A DNA stretch of 64,000 bases from Oscheius dolichura. Its lineage: Eukaryota; Nematoda; Chromadorea; Rhabditida; Rhabditidae. The stretch spans positions 8,246,001 to 8,310,000 of the forward strand of contig OW051492.1 of assembly GCA_932521035.1 (NCBI GenBank), read 5' to 3'. The notes beneath the pieces are model-generated. The model was not told the DNA's origin and did not search any database. It saw only the letters and a list, made by a program, of their open reading frames with translations. Of this stretch, positions 1-11,013 are shown piece after piece; position 1 is the first letter of the stretch, and every line of letters begins with the position of its first letter. Made by a program: the position numbers and the translations under genes.

Positions 1-3000
1 AACTGTTGAACATCACTTGCAACAGGTTGGCCACCAGTGGCAAAGCGAACAATAGGTGCAGAAAACTAAAACGGTGCAAGTGAGTGCAAAGTTTAAATGT
101 TACCTGCTCAATTGCACTGTTCAGATTCCTATTCGGTGACACGGGTTGAGGGCCCGAGCTTATTGGCACATTCATTCCTGGAAGAGTGCGAAGAGATGGA
201 ATGGCTTGAGTTATTGTGTTGAGAATCGGTACTCCTGCTGCCAAATTTCCCAAATTTCCCAAATTCTGCACATTGACGGCTTGATTCCAATTTTCGAAGC
301 CGGGAATAAAAGAGGATATAATCGACCTAATGCCAATAATTAAAAGACGATGACATAATCTTACTTTTGTCCACTTTTATCAAGGCCAAGCGTTTGCATT
401 CCTTCGATAATGGTGTCATTTGCCTTCTTCATCATAAGGTCCCGAAGTCTGACTCCTTGATATTGCGACGGTCCGGCACAGTCAATTTCTTTTTGCTGTG
501 GAAGGAATGTCCTGACTCTATTCGTAACCAAAAAAGTCAGGAACCAATCGAATTTTTCGTCACACACCCAGTTATTTCCTAAAAATGATATACGGGTCAA
601 TTCATAGCATCACATACCATCCAACAGAATAGTTTCTACTTTTTTATTGAATGTTCCTTGTTCAAAGCCTTTCAGCTGATTATTAGATAAATCCAGCCAT
701 TGCAATTTTGCCAAATTCGAAAATGTTTTCTAAATGGGAGTAATATAATAAACAAAATGAAGCAAACCGCCGATATGGTGGATAATCTATTGTAGGCCAA
801 ATCCAAACTATGCAAATTTAGTACTGATGCGAAAGTGTTCTGGTCGACCTTCGAGATAGAATTATTCCGCAGATGTAGGAAAGTCAAACTATGCATTCCA
901 TCAAACATACCACGTTCTAAAAATATGTAGAAAGAATTGATAAATTTACATACCCAGGGACGCGATTGAATTGTTTCCTAATAGAAGAACTTGCATCTGA
1001 TCTAGAGAATCAAAGCTGTTCCTTGCTATTTGCACAATATTGTTGTTTTGCAGACTAATTAGTGTTAATTGACTGTTGTTGGAGAAAGTCAGTGTCTCCA
1101 GTTTTTCTATCAAATTTCCATCAAGCAGAACTTGCTTTAAACTTGGAAAATCTTTTAAGGTAGGAACCTAAAACATCACCAAAGTAAATCAATACGGTAA
1201 TTTTCAAACCTTAGCAAGGAGATTATTTGTCACGTCCAGCACTTCAAGCTGAGAAAGAGCAAGCAATTTGCTACCGTCCAAAGTTGATAAAAGATTATCA
1301 CTGAAAGAAAAAAAGTTCACACCGATTAAATAAACATACCGGACATACAAATATTTCAGTTGAGGAACGTTCATAAAAGCCATTGGATGTAGTGTGCGAA
1401 GTTCATTATTATTTAGACGAATCTCCTGTAGCACAGGTAAATTCATCAATTCAAAGTTGTTGATCTTAAATTAACAGTAGGAAGCAAATCAATGGGCACA
1501 CCTCTGCAATTCTGTTGTCTGCTAAATCCAAATACATTAACTTGTTGCTGTTGCGTAGATTATGAGCTGGTATACGCGATAAACAATTGCCACTTAGATC
1601 CAGGAGTATTAAGTTTTCTTTTACTTCTTCGAACGCCTTACTGGAAACTAGTGGTCATATTAATCAAGAAGAAACGAACGAAGAAAGATTGCATATATCG
1701 TTTCTTTCCATTCGCAATTGTTGAATGTTTTTGACGCCTAAAAGTGCGTTCTCGGCTACATCTTTTATCTGCAAGCAACTGAATAATAATAATGAATTCA
1801 AAGTATACCTGATTTCCATTGAGATCAAGACTAAGCAGTTTGGGTAGCATGCCAAAATCTGGCACTTCAGTAAGACTATTGTTAGCGAGGATAATTTCTT
1901 CCAATGTTTGATATGTAGTTGCAAATATCTGTAAATTACAATGAAAATAATGAAGCAGGATACGGTGGCCCCCGAAATTTCCTTAGAAAACATATATCGT
2001 TCATTTCAGCCGGATGTTCCTCGCCATTGAACTCGAGGACATGATGCGCAACGGCAACTTTCACTACCCATATGACCCAATTCAGTGAAATTCGCTATTA
2101 TATACGGAGTCTGCAAAAGAAGGAAAAGTAGCCTTGTTAGTAAACCTCGGTAAAACAGTTTACCGACGAGATCTCCCCCTTCACCCAAAACCGAGAGTGA
2201 TTAACCTTATACACGCGTGCCTAATCAAATGGTTGTCCGCGGTTGACCTTGTTTTCTAATCCGACACGCACTTTTTGTCACAAAAACTTGTGAAACTTTT
2301 GACAGCCACCTCAATTACAATTTTCGTAAATTTCGTACTATTCCCGCAGGCAATGTCCGCATGCCCTTGAGATTTATAATCCGACAATTGATACGCGACA
2401 ATAACGTGATGACTGATTGTGACATTGAGGACGCGCGAATGCGCCAAGATCTGTTTCTATACTAAATGCGGCTTGATGTATGCGTATGATAAGCACATAT
2501 TTAAATTAATAATTGGAGTTTCTTCTTCAATATTTACCCTATTATCAATCCTATTGATCTTGCATTCGGTGATTTCCAGGAAGCGGATAGGTCCTTTAGG
2601 CAAAATATCAAGAGTTGGCTGCACACATTTGGTAATTCGAAGTCGTTCCAGCGGAAGAGCACCGAGATCCTGAAAAAAAACATTGTATTGTGGTTACTAC
2701 CATAATTAAAGACTGATGTCATTTTTTAAATCTTTTTTTTTGCATTAGATCCTCTGATTGAGTTTACATGCGAAGGAAGCCCGATTATTGACTGAGTCAG
2801 AGGGCATGCAATCCAGTTTTACCACTGAAGCGCGCAGAATCCACCCGCGGGCGACCTATTAAATAACAGGAATGTAGGATTGACTAAAAAGATGACCACC
2901 ACCTATGTGGATCAATAAGTGAAGTTTTGTACAAGTTGTAATGATAGATATTAGTACGTCAAACAAAATAAATTAGCAACTGAATAATCACCTTAAAGAG

Positions 3001-3156
3001 ACTTGGCAGGAGAGTTCCCTCACAGGTAACAGAAAGCATTCCGCTCTCTCCCGGCTCGCAAGAGCACGTAGAAGGCACTGGCGGACAGCTTGCCTTTGGT
3101 GCTGCTGTGCAAACGTGCACAATAACTAGAAGAAGAGCTGCTAGCCGGGCGAGCAT
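1..3156 (-). CDS. Secreted leucine-rich-repeat protein (3' end outside window)
   Basis: At least ten exons read on the minus strand. The first (from 3156) begins MLARLAALLLVIVHVCTA, a clear signal peptide, followed by a CPPVPSTCSCEPGE-type LRR N-terminal cap. Exons near 2669-2560, 2110, 1918-1811, 1770-1690, 1640-1500, 1465-1340, 1300-1211, 1168-955, 908-775 and 730-618 encode successive LxxLxLxxN repeats (for example LLSLDLNGNQ, LILLDLSGNCLS, LQWLDLSNNQLKG). The exon at 600-361 (NNWVCDEKFDWF plus a later Cys) is an LRR C-terminal cap. A GTAAGA donor after it and open exons at 330-105 and 70-1 show the protein continues as a low-complexity tail beyond the edge. No transmembrane segment is seen in the window. 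Extracellular matrix or receptor-ligand roles are typical of eLRR proteins; none can be assigned. Exon joins around 2560-1920 are the least certain. Confidence 0.8.
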
Positions 3157-4551
3157 CTCCTGTCTGAAGAATAAAAATGTACACTTGTAAAGAAATCACT
3201 GCGAGCAACAATAACGGAACGGTGACTAGCCTAAAAACAGAACACGAACGAAATGAGCAAAAAGAGATTTTTGTTTTTGATCTTGGGAGCTCGGGAGTTT
3301 GTTGCAGGACTCCATGGACCGCGAAACTTTTTGTTCAAAATATTCGGCTCTTCTTCCAGGAAGAAGAATCTTCCTTTTCCCATTTATCTTACCTTTTTTG
3401 TTGCTATAACAAATTCGTAGACCCAGGTAAATAATCAGCAATCAAAATATTCATGTGGAAATAGAAGTCACAGGAACGCAAATGCGCAGAGGTTTTCTTT
3501 CTCCTGAAAAGTTTTTATAGGGGTTGAAGTGAAGAAGTAGGAATAAAGCCGTTGTTTCTTGGAAAATAGCTGGACGATTTGTTGAAAGATAGGATAACGA
3601 TGCAATTGGAACTACACAAGCCCCCGTTTTGAAAGTAGAGGAAATACAGAACATTGCGCAAGATCGGGGGCAAGGACACCCGGGGGATGGCTGAGAACTG
3701 AGGCGCTTTGACCCCCGCCGGTGTTTCTGCTGCCGCTGCTGGAATGGAGGGGGAGATGCCTCTTCACTGCGCCGCCTATTTCACCCTCTAAACCGCGGCG
3801 ATTTGAGCCCAACGGCGATACGGGCGACGACCGGGGGTCAATTACCTCCGCTAACCCGGTACAAAGGAATTTCACTACAGAACGGAACATTTTTTCGGAC
3901 AAAAAAGTAGGCGACGGGGACAAGTGAAAGCATTATCAATCGGAACAGATCGCGCTAACATTTCGCGAAGTTTCTTAGACACTCAACCTAATTTCAGGTG
4001 CAAAACAGCATGAAGAGAGAATAATTTGTCTTCGATACACACTTGAAGCTCCATTATCCGGTACCGGTCACAAGGATGCCCGAGAATAGCAATTTGGAGA
4101 AAATAATCGCATTATTTCCATTTTTTTCCACATTTTCCAGGAATTTATATTCTTACTTGTTTTATCTGCTGAAATATCAGTAAGAGAAGGAGCAAACTGA
4201 GCTGAAAAAAAGAAGCGGAAGTAACGGTACCCATGAATCAACAACCATTTCAAGTGGGATTTTATCCAGATAGGCTGATCATTTGTATGGATCCTGACCG
4301 TGTTTCTGTAATAGCAGATTATGCTTGTCACAGAGGCAAGCAAACTATAATGGGCCTTTACCACTCTTTAAAAACTGCTATTCACTAAGAAATAAAATTT
4401 ATACAAGACTGCGTCAAAATATTTTCAATAAATTTAGGCGAGTGATTTTTTTTCTAGAATATTTTTTAGAAAACATAAAGAGAAAATAAGCCGCAGACAG
4501 ACAGTTATGCTATATCCATTTTTATACCAAATAATTAGCAAAAATGAATAT
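3157..4551. other. Intergenic region, no gene seen
   Basis: Between the LRR gene start and the stop of the MSP gene. Short open frames on both strands (for example 3612-3923) lack recognisable domains or consistent splice signals. It should contain the LRR promoter. Confidence 0.5.
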
Positions 4552-5782
4552 CTAGACGTTATAGTTAACGTGGATGTTCCTCCTCTTCTTGAGGTCCGAG
4601 TTTTGGAAGAGCGAGTGGCTGAATTCGTTGACATCTCCCAGCTCGTCCTTCAGCATCACATATTCGATGCAAATTCGATCCTGATTGAAATCCGATGGAT
4701 TCCAGTCGAATTTCTGGACCGTTACACCGATGAGAATCGCTTTACCGGCTCTCAGAATGCCACTGGGAGGATAGGCCAAGACACGCGGCACGGCGTTGCC
4801 CTTGACGGCGAAGGCGACGTTATGGGCCGAGTTGTTCTTGATCCTCATGTGGTACGTGACGTGGTCGAAGTCAAACGGCGCGTTGAAGACGAGCTGATGG
4901 CCCGGGTAGAACTCCAGGACGCCGGGATTCGAGCCGGGGTCGCTGGTCGTCGTCGGCCTGCAAAGTTAACAACGAGGCTTTTTCGACCTATTCCGGCCCA
5001 TTCCAATGCCAATTCTTAATAGCCGTACATTCAACAGATCAATGGCAACCGAATGCTGAGCTCAAAATGCCCCTGTAGCCGTCGCAGAGCCGCGTGTCCC
5101 CCCTCAAAATATGCCTGAACCCTCTGGTCTCCTCGGGCCGTCGCTGGCTCTTCCTGTCAGACGGTGGCCCCTGGTCTCCTGACTCCCCAAACCGTACTTG
5201 TCATCAGCAACGGGCACAGTCGGATCCAGACGGTAGTTGGAGTCCACGGTCATCGGATTCTCGCCACGGAAGCGTTCCTGATTGGCCAAATCGACAGCCG
5301 ACGTGGCCGCCACCGCCGAAGTGGTCGAGATGGCCTGCGCGGTACGGGCCAGCGTGGCAGCCGAGCTCGTGCTCGTCGCGGACAGGGACGACTGCTCATT
5401 TGGTGGAGAGATCAGTCCACTGGGAAGCGGCGGCTCCTGGTAGGTGGGCACGTAGACCGGTCGCGGGTCGGAGGACGCGGCCGGTGTCCACTGCGGGCTG
5501 GGCAGAGCGGTAACCGGCTGAAATATCCCATTTTGGCGGAAACAGGAGTACTGTAACCTCCTTTCTCTTCCACACAGACGGGCTCCTTTGAGAATTCCCG
5601 AGACTCCTGGCCGTGATGCTCTTCTGGGAGGCGTCGGGACTCTTGGCCGTATTCTTCCGGGAACTGCCGGGGCTCTTGGCCGTCTCCTTGCGAGAGCTTC
5701 CCGGGCTTTTGGCTGTGCTCTTTTGAGAATTTCCGGGGCTCATCGGCTGGGAACTGGCCGCCGTGCCAACTGCCGTAGACAT
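4552..5782 (-). CDS. Major sperm protein (MSP) domain protein with N-terminal 11-residue repeats
   Basis: Three exons (5782-5558, 5517-5198, 4957-4552) give 316 aa with consistent phases. The C-terminal ~120 residues match nematode MSP across their length: QLVFNAPFDFDHVTYH, the PPSGIL turn, NQDRICIEYV, and a final RRNIHVNYNV equivalent to the RKNLPIEYNL of sperm MSP. MSPs polymerise to drive crawling of nematode sperm; VAP-type MSP domains bind FFAT motifs at ER contacts. The sequence is closer to the sperm type. Residues ~15-65 are about five copies of an 11-residue unit (SPGSSRKETAK-like), basic and Ser-rich, likely disordered. The ATG lies one base after TTTTCAG, so it is either trans-spliced or joined in frame to the REEP exons upstream (see findings). 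Confidence is high for the domain and moderate for the start. Confidence 0.85.
5590..5750 (-). repeat. 33-bp coding tandem repeat in the MSP gene
   Basis: Four to five imperfect 33-nt units encode SPG(N/S)S(Q/R)K-x-TAK. The period is a multiple of three, so the reading frame is kept. Confidence 0.7.
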
Positions 5783-5838
5783 GCTGAAAATAGAATTATC
5801 AGTGGGCCGTCGAGTTTTGGAACCGCGGGGGCTACTCC

Positions 5839-7211
5839 CTAATGACTTTTTGATAACAATTTTGTTCTACAGATCAAAAGCTACCTTGTGGCATGTTCAA
5901 ACTAGAAGTTTCGCCATAGGAGCCGGCGTCGGCCGGGTGATTTATCCCATTTTCGTTCAAATTTACCCAAAATTCCCTAAAAATCCCCGTCTTCTCGGCT
6001 TCTAACCGACTCCATTCGGCTCTGACCGAGCCATACGGTAGCCTTCAATCAGTTACATATTGTTTGGGAAGAATTTGGCCATGTATTATTCACAAAATGT
6101 TGAATGCCCGCGCCGCCCCCACCGAGTCCCTTACCTGAAGGACAAGTCGCTCGTCTTCTTCTCGGCGGCCGGCGCCTTCTTCCACGGGTGCAGATCCAGC
6201 GGCACGGCTTTGAATTTCTTAGCCGGGGAGAGCCATTTCTTCGTCAGCGGCTTCTGCTCCAGCCCGATGGAGACGGCACTACAGGAACTGACTGATTTGG
6301 CCGTAGTCACCGGGCTGATCGACTGATTCGCGGTCGGATCGACCACCTTGGCTACGGTGCTCTTCGGCTTGGCCGTTTCTGTCTTCATCGAGTTGTTGGC
6401 TACCGAGTGAGCCTGCTCCTCCTCGGGCGTCTCTGGGCGCGGGGATCGCTTGTTCCGTTTGCTCAGGATCTCCAGTTCGGATTTTTGAAACATCGACTTG
6501 CTGAGACGGCAGCCGGCGGCCGACTGCTCCAAATTGTCGACAAAGTGCCAAGGCTCGAGGAAGAGGAGCGAGAGAAGGCCGATTTTGAGCACGTAGTAGC
6601 CGGGGATGACCTCCAAATAGCGGTCGAAGAAGGTGAGAAGGGCATAGCTGGCCCTGAATATGGGGAAATAGTCGAGAAAGAGCCGAGGAGACCAACCAAT
6701 AGATGAGTAAACTGTCGCGGGAGGCGCGCTCCTCCGGGTAGAGATAAGTAGTAGCGAGAGGATAGCCGATGAGAACGAGGCCGGCGACGAGTGGAGCGAG
6801 TTCGGGGACGAAGAGCAGCAACACCACAGTGGCAGCCATCAACTGGGCCACGACATCCACCCGCAGGGCGGAGATCTCACTCAGCCGGCCGATCAGACGA
6901 GCCGTGCAGTGGCGAGACTCGTAGATGTGACTGCGGATATGGTCCCACGTGGCCTGCGGCAAAAGCGGTGCCGGCGGTTGATTTTTCTGGTGCTCTTTCT
7001 GCTGCTGCTGCCGGGGAGAGAGGGCGACCGCCATCCAGACGAGAGACTGCAGCAAATGACCTTTCACCGGGCTTTCAGCCAGGTAGGTACAGGATGAGCC
7101 GCTATCCTTTAGGTTGACTCGTAGGAAACAGTCAAGGCTAGAGCAAGGCGAATTTTCTTCTCCTTTTGACTGGCCATCGCTTCCACTCGGCACCTCCTTA
7201 TCCGCCGTCAT
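5839..7211 (-). CDS. REEP / TB2-DP1-HVA22 family ER membrane-shaping protein
   Basis: Exon 1 (7211-6697) and exon 2 (6653-6135) are separated by a 43-nt intron with a GTTGGT donor and TTCAG acceptor. The joined protein carries the family signature: a hydrophobic hairpin (VAQLMAATVVLLLFVPELAP...), IGYPLATTYLYPEERASRD, then YW-ASYALLTFFDR and VIPGYYVLKIGLL, matching the YW..FALFT...WFPFY pattern of REEPs. These proteins sit in the tubular ER as hairpins and curve or link membranes. The C-terminal ~170 residues are polar and basic (KRNKRSPRPETPEEE), probably cytosolic. Exon 2 ends at a strong GTAAGG donor, so the gene goes on. One option is a short last exon (5866-5839, TKLLSKSH then stop); the other is splicing into the MSP exon at 5783. 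The start ATG follows TTGTAG|AGAAA, a candidate trans-splice acceptor. Confidence 0.8.
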
Positions 7212-7325
7212 TTTCTCTACAAGCAGACACGAAGAACAGCCCCGGTCTTCTCAGTCGCCTTCGGTCAGCCCCCCAATTTTTCGAAGAATGAACAAATCCT
7301 TTATTACCAACTGATCTAATTTGTA

Positions 7326-7548
7326 TTAATTTCCATCCCTCATGTAGCAATACCAAATGGCATGAATTATAGCCGGGAACCAGAAGAATAAGAGGAGGAT
7401 GAGATTGAGACACACCTGGCAGACACACGCCTTCGCATGGAACCAGATGGCCAACGGCTGAAAGGGGTATTTCAATTAATAGACAGCAGAAACTGACCGG
7501 GAAGAAGAGAATAAGTAGAATCTCGATGATCTTATCCGAGTCGGACAT
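7326..7548 (-). CDS. PMP3 / UPF0057 family small membrane proteolipid
   Basis: Two exons (7548-7498, 7457-7326) split by a 40-nt intron encode 60 aa. The product starts MSDSDKIIEILLILFFPPLA and continues WFHAKACVC, then a second hydrophobic helix and IHAIWYCYM. This is the standard PMP3 layout: two hydrophobic helices, a PPLA-type motif at the end of the first and a Cys pair between them. Family members are stress-linked plasma- or organelle-membrane peptides that modulate membrane potential in yeast; the molecular role in animals is unclear. It lies 115 nt upstream of the REEP ATG on the same strand. Confidence 0.88.
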
Positions 7549-8507
7549 GGCGGGAGGAGACGGAAAGAAATGGACCAGGAATGGGCAAGGGGCACCCTGG
7601 GAGACACCATGGAGATGTCAATTATTCAAGAGAAACAAGGGGTTTTGGGAAAGGGAGGAGTTGGAGGAACCAGGGAAAGGAAGGCGCGATCATTGCTCCC
7701 AAAATTCGGAGGTTAACGAAGACAAATGAGTCAACTAATATAGATCGTGTACCACACCTCTATTTGACGAAAATTTGGAGGAGAACTTCTCCATTGAGTC
7801 GGCCGCCTCTTGGATAATTTCTGGTCCTTTTTATCCAATCGGCCATTCCCTGGCTAACTTCTTGTCATTTTTTCCCTGGCTAGTTTCTCGTCAGTGGCTG
7901 GAGTTTCAAGAGGATCCAGCACAGAATCTCGCCTTCCCAAACCGGGTTCAACTGGTCCAGGAGATTCCCCGTGTAGTCCAGTGGCCAGATGCCTGTTCAC
8001 TTCATTTTACTTCTCTCGCCTGTGCTGGTCGTCTGTAGCTGTCTTAGCTCGTCAAATTTGCAGTTCCACGCCTACTATTACATGGAGAATCCAGCCATGA
8101 TGTAACACCCCTTCTTCCGGCAAATCGTAATTCTATTTTCAGTATCAAGTTCCTGTTTGATACCTATCAGTTCGAGGAATACTATATGCCACGCTCCAGG
8201 GCATGCTATTTCTGGTATACCACGATTGTGACAGAAGAAACCCGGCCACAGGGTCATCGTTCTCCCCAGCAAAAGCATATTTTCCTTCTTCTTTTCCGTC
8301 TTGTAACACTCCATTTCCCTAGAGGCCCGGAAAGCCCTTGCCCCTGTATCTTAGCCCGGACAAGGCCACTCATTTTTTATCTTTTGCAGTCTCTTCATTG
8401 AGCCAGGGTCGGAGACGTCAGTCTTTGGAGGATAACGGATATTTTGATTACTGACCTGTTCGTTGCCGGATTGGTCTGCCCCCTATTTCCCTGGCCAATA
8501 TCCCCAG
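7549..8507. promoter_or_regulatory. Divergent intergenic region between PMP3 and kinase A
   Basis: About 960 bp between two start codons pointing away from each other, so promoters for both should lie here. Short plus-strand frames (7526-7817, 7775-8100, 8186-8401) have no domain. The bases just before kinase A end in CCCCAG|ATG, a candidate trans-splice acceptor. No specific element was recognised. Confidence 0.4.
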
Positions 8508-10760
8508 ATGCCGGCTGTGCCGACTCCTCTGGCCAAGGCGGCCGTCTCGAAGAAGCCGAAAATAGTCCCGGGAAGTCGTCTCCACACTTGGAAAGTGATC
8601 AACAAACTTGGAGAAGGCGGATTCGGTGCCGTATGGGAGGTGGCCGATGAGAACGGAGAGAAATTTGCCATGAAGACGGAACGAGTCGACGCCACCTCGC
8701 GGTCTCTCAAAATGGAAGTCATCGTTCTCAGGTTGGCTTTCTTTTTTGAAGAGTTCTTTCCTGGAAACAGTCATACTGTACCTGCACCGCTGTTTTATGA
8801 ATTTGAACAGAAATTAATGAGGCTATTCAGGGCCATCCAGAACAGTCACCAAGAGCACCACTTCTGTTGCTTCCTCGACTCGGGCAGAGACTATAATTAC
8901 AATTATCTCGTTATGACGCTGATTGGCAAAAGTCTCGGGGTGAGTTTAATCGGGAGGAGACGATGAGCGGCGGACGAGGAGCCAGGCTGCCGCTTGGCGG
9001 CTGATGGTGTCCGGCGAGAATGCCACTGTCTCACCTTCTAGAGGTCACAATAACAGAACGACTAGTTTCAGGATATCAGAAAGTCAATGACTAAAGGAGC
9101 GAATCCTGGCCGATTCTCACTGCCGTGCGTACTTTCCGTCGGAATGGAATGCCTCGAAGCTATTCATCATCTCCACGAGACCGGGTACGTCGGCTCGGCC
9201 ATTCTGTGGAATTTCGAATATTTCTCACGCTGGAGCTGGGGCCGACAACTTTTTCGCTAACCGAGGGCCACTTCGGCACAGTTTACAAGGGCATCGCTCT
9301 CTGCGTCCTCGACATCCCACCCTGCCATCGTCCTCCCGGTCGCCTAACCACCATGCCATTTTCCTCCGTCTTACCCAGCCGCTGGGGTATCGCCCTCCGT
9401 AGTTAGCCATCCACAGTGCCGCTGTCCTCCGCACCTGCCCCGCGAGGAAGGCATCGTCCTCCACATCCACCCAGTCTCCCGGCCAGGATGTGGCTGGTCC
9501 GCCGTTCCCTTCGGGCTATTTCTACCATCTATAACCTCATTTTCCCATTTTCTTCTTTCAGTTTTCTACATCGTGACATAAAGCCGGCCAATTTTGCCGT
9601 AGCAAAGGATGATCCTCGTCGAATTTTGCTCTTCGATTTCGGCTTGTGTAGACGTTATCTGGACGCGGATAAGAGCATTCGACGGCCACGATGGAGTACC
9701 GGCTTCCGGGGGACGTATCGCTACGCGTCAATCAGTGTACACATTTCGCGGGAGATGTCACCAAAAGACGATGTCGAGTCGTGGTTTTATCAGCAGGTGG
9801 AACTGACGGTCGGCTGTCTGCCATGGGGAACGGAGGAGGACTTGGATAAGATCTGTCAGATGAAGGACACCGCCAGAGGAGAGGGTGAGCAGGTGGCTCT
9901 TTCCTCCTCCAGTCATTGCCCTTTTTCTAAGAGGAATCAAAGATGATGATTTTTGAATAGCAGGGAAAAGAAGTCTCGTCCTCCTCAAGGCAGCGCTCAT
10001 AGGGGCGTCGTCCTCGGCCAGGGAGGCTTTGAAGGGTGGACGATGGATATCTGACTTGTGCAAAAGCGGAATCTGTATGATTTACCAGAAAAAGCCATGC
10101 TTATAACATAGGGGTATGCATAAATAAACTAGATACTGCCTTTGGCACATACTCCGTTGAGGATCGCTCCTCCCCGTCCTCCCAAAGCTGCGATGGCGCG
10201 GGCCGACGGCGATTGACTATTTGTTGCTATTTATTTGGGGCCAAATTTTTACCGTAACCCCTTGTACAGACCAAGGCCTATTTAGTCTTGCACTCAAAAT
10301 GGTACGTTAATTCTAGGCGCCGTCTTGAGTGGAGATTTTAGTCCAATTTTGCTAATTTTGAGGCTAAAAACCGGCAAGGCGCCGACTCTAAGATCGAGAT
10401 CTAAGTTCTGAGTATATCATAAGGTAGTCCTTGATCTGCTGGATAAAATATTGCCAAGAGTTTCCTTTAGAAGAGACTGAAAGTGTATTAAAAAGCCATC
10501 GGCCGCGCCGGCCCATCGAGAGCACCCTGCTCCTTGCAAGGCGGACTGTAGTCCACCAAAAATAAAGATAAAAATTCGAATTTTCAGGTCTAGCTGATTT
10601 CCTAAAGGACTGCCCTATGGAATACACGAAAATTTTGGAATATATCGACGAATTACGGTATTATGACATACCCAACTACGCGGGATTGATGAAGATTCTG
10701 GACAGTGTGCTGAAGGAGACGGCACTCTCTCCCTATCCATACGACTGGGAGAACGAATAA
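8508..10760 (+). CDS. Tau-tubulin-kinase-like / casein kinase 1 family kinase A
   Basis: Five exons (8508-8731, 8831-8939, 9072-9184, 9562-9884, 10588-10760) give 313 aa in phase throughout. Kinase landmarks in order: GEGGFGAVWEV glycine loop, FAMKTE (ATP lysine), LHRDIKPANF catalytic loop, LLFDFGLCRRY metal-binding loop, and TGFRGTYRYAS, the CK1/TTBK form of the activation segment that replaces the APE motif. All catalytic residues are present, so an active Ser/Thr kinase is expected. The protein ends shortly after the kinase domain (PYPYDWENE). Nematodes carry dozens of such compact CK1/TTBK kinases, many with sperm-enriched expression; by family, phosphorylation of cytoskeletal or sperm proteins is likely but the substrate is unknown. 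Introns 3 and 4 (377 and 703 nt) are long for this locus. Confidence 0.88.
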
Positions 10761-11013
10761 AATGATTTTCTCTTGCCTATTAGAAGATGAAAATTTCTAG
10801 TCTTATTTCATTTTGGAGGGGAAAATAGGAGGGCAGGGGAGGATCCAACCCTGCTCCTTATCCATAACAGCAGAGCGGCAGATGGCCGGCTCCCGGCTTA
10901 TAGTAAAGACTTTATTGTCTGTTGTATAAAATACTCCAAAATAAATATATATACACACTGGTATACAAAAGTATCACAATTATCGTTACACCGTGAATTA
11001 TGCCGTCGCTATT

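Noticed and set aside
6654-6696. Apparent frameshift in the REEP gene
   Set aside because: Resolved by a 43-nt intron (GTTGGT...TTCAG); the joined protein matches the family without any indel.
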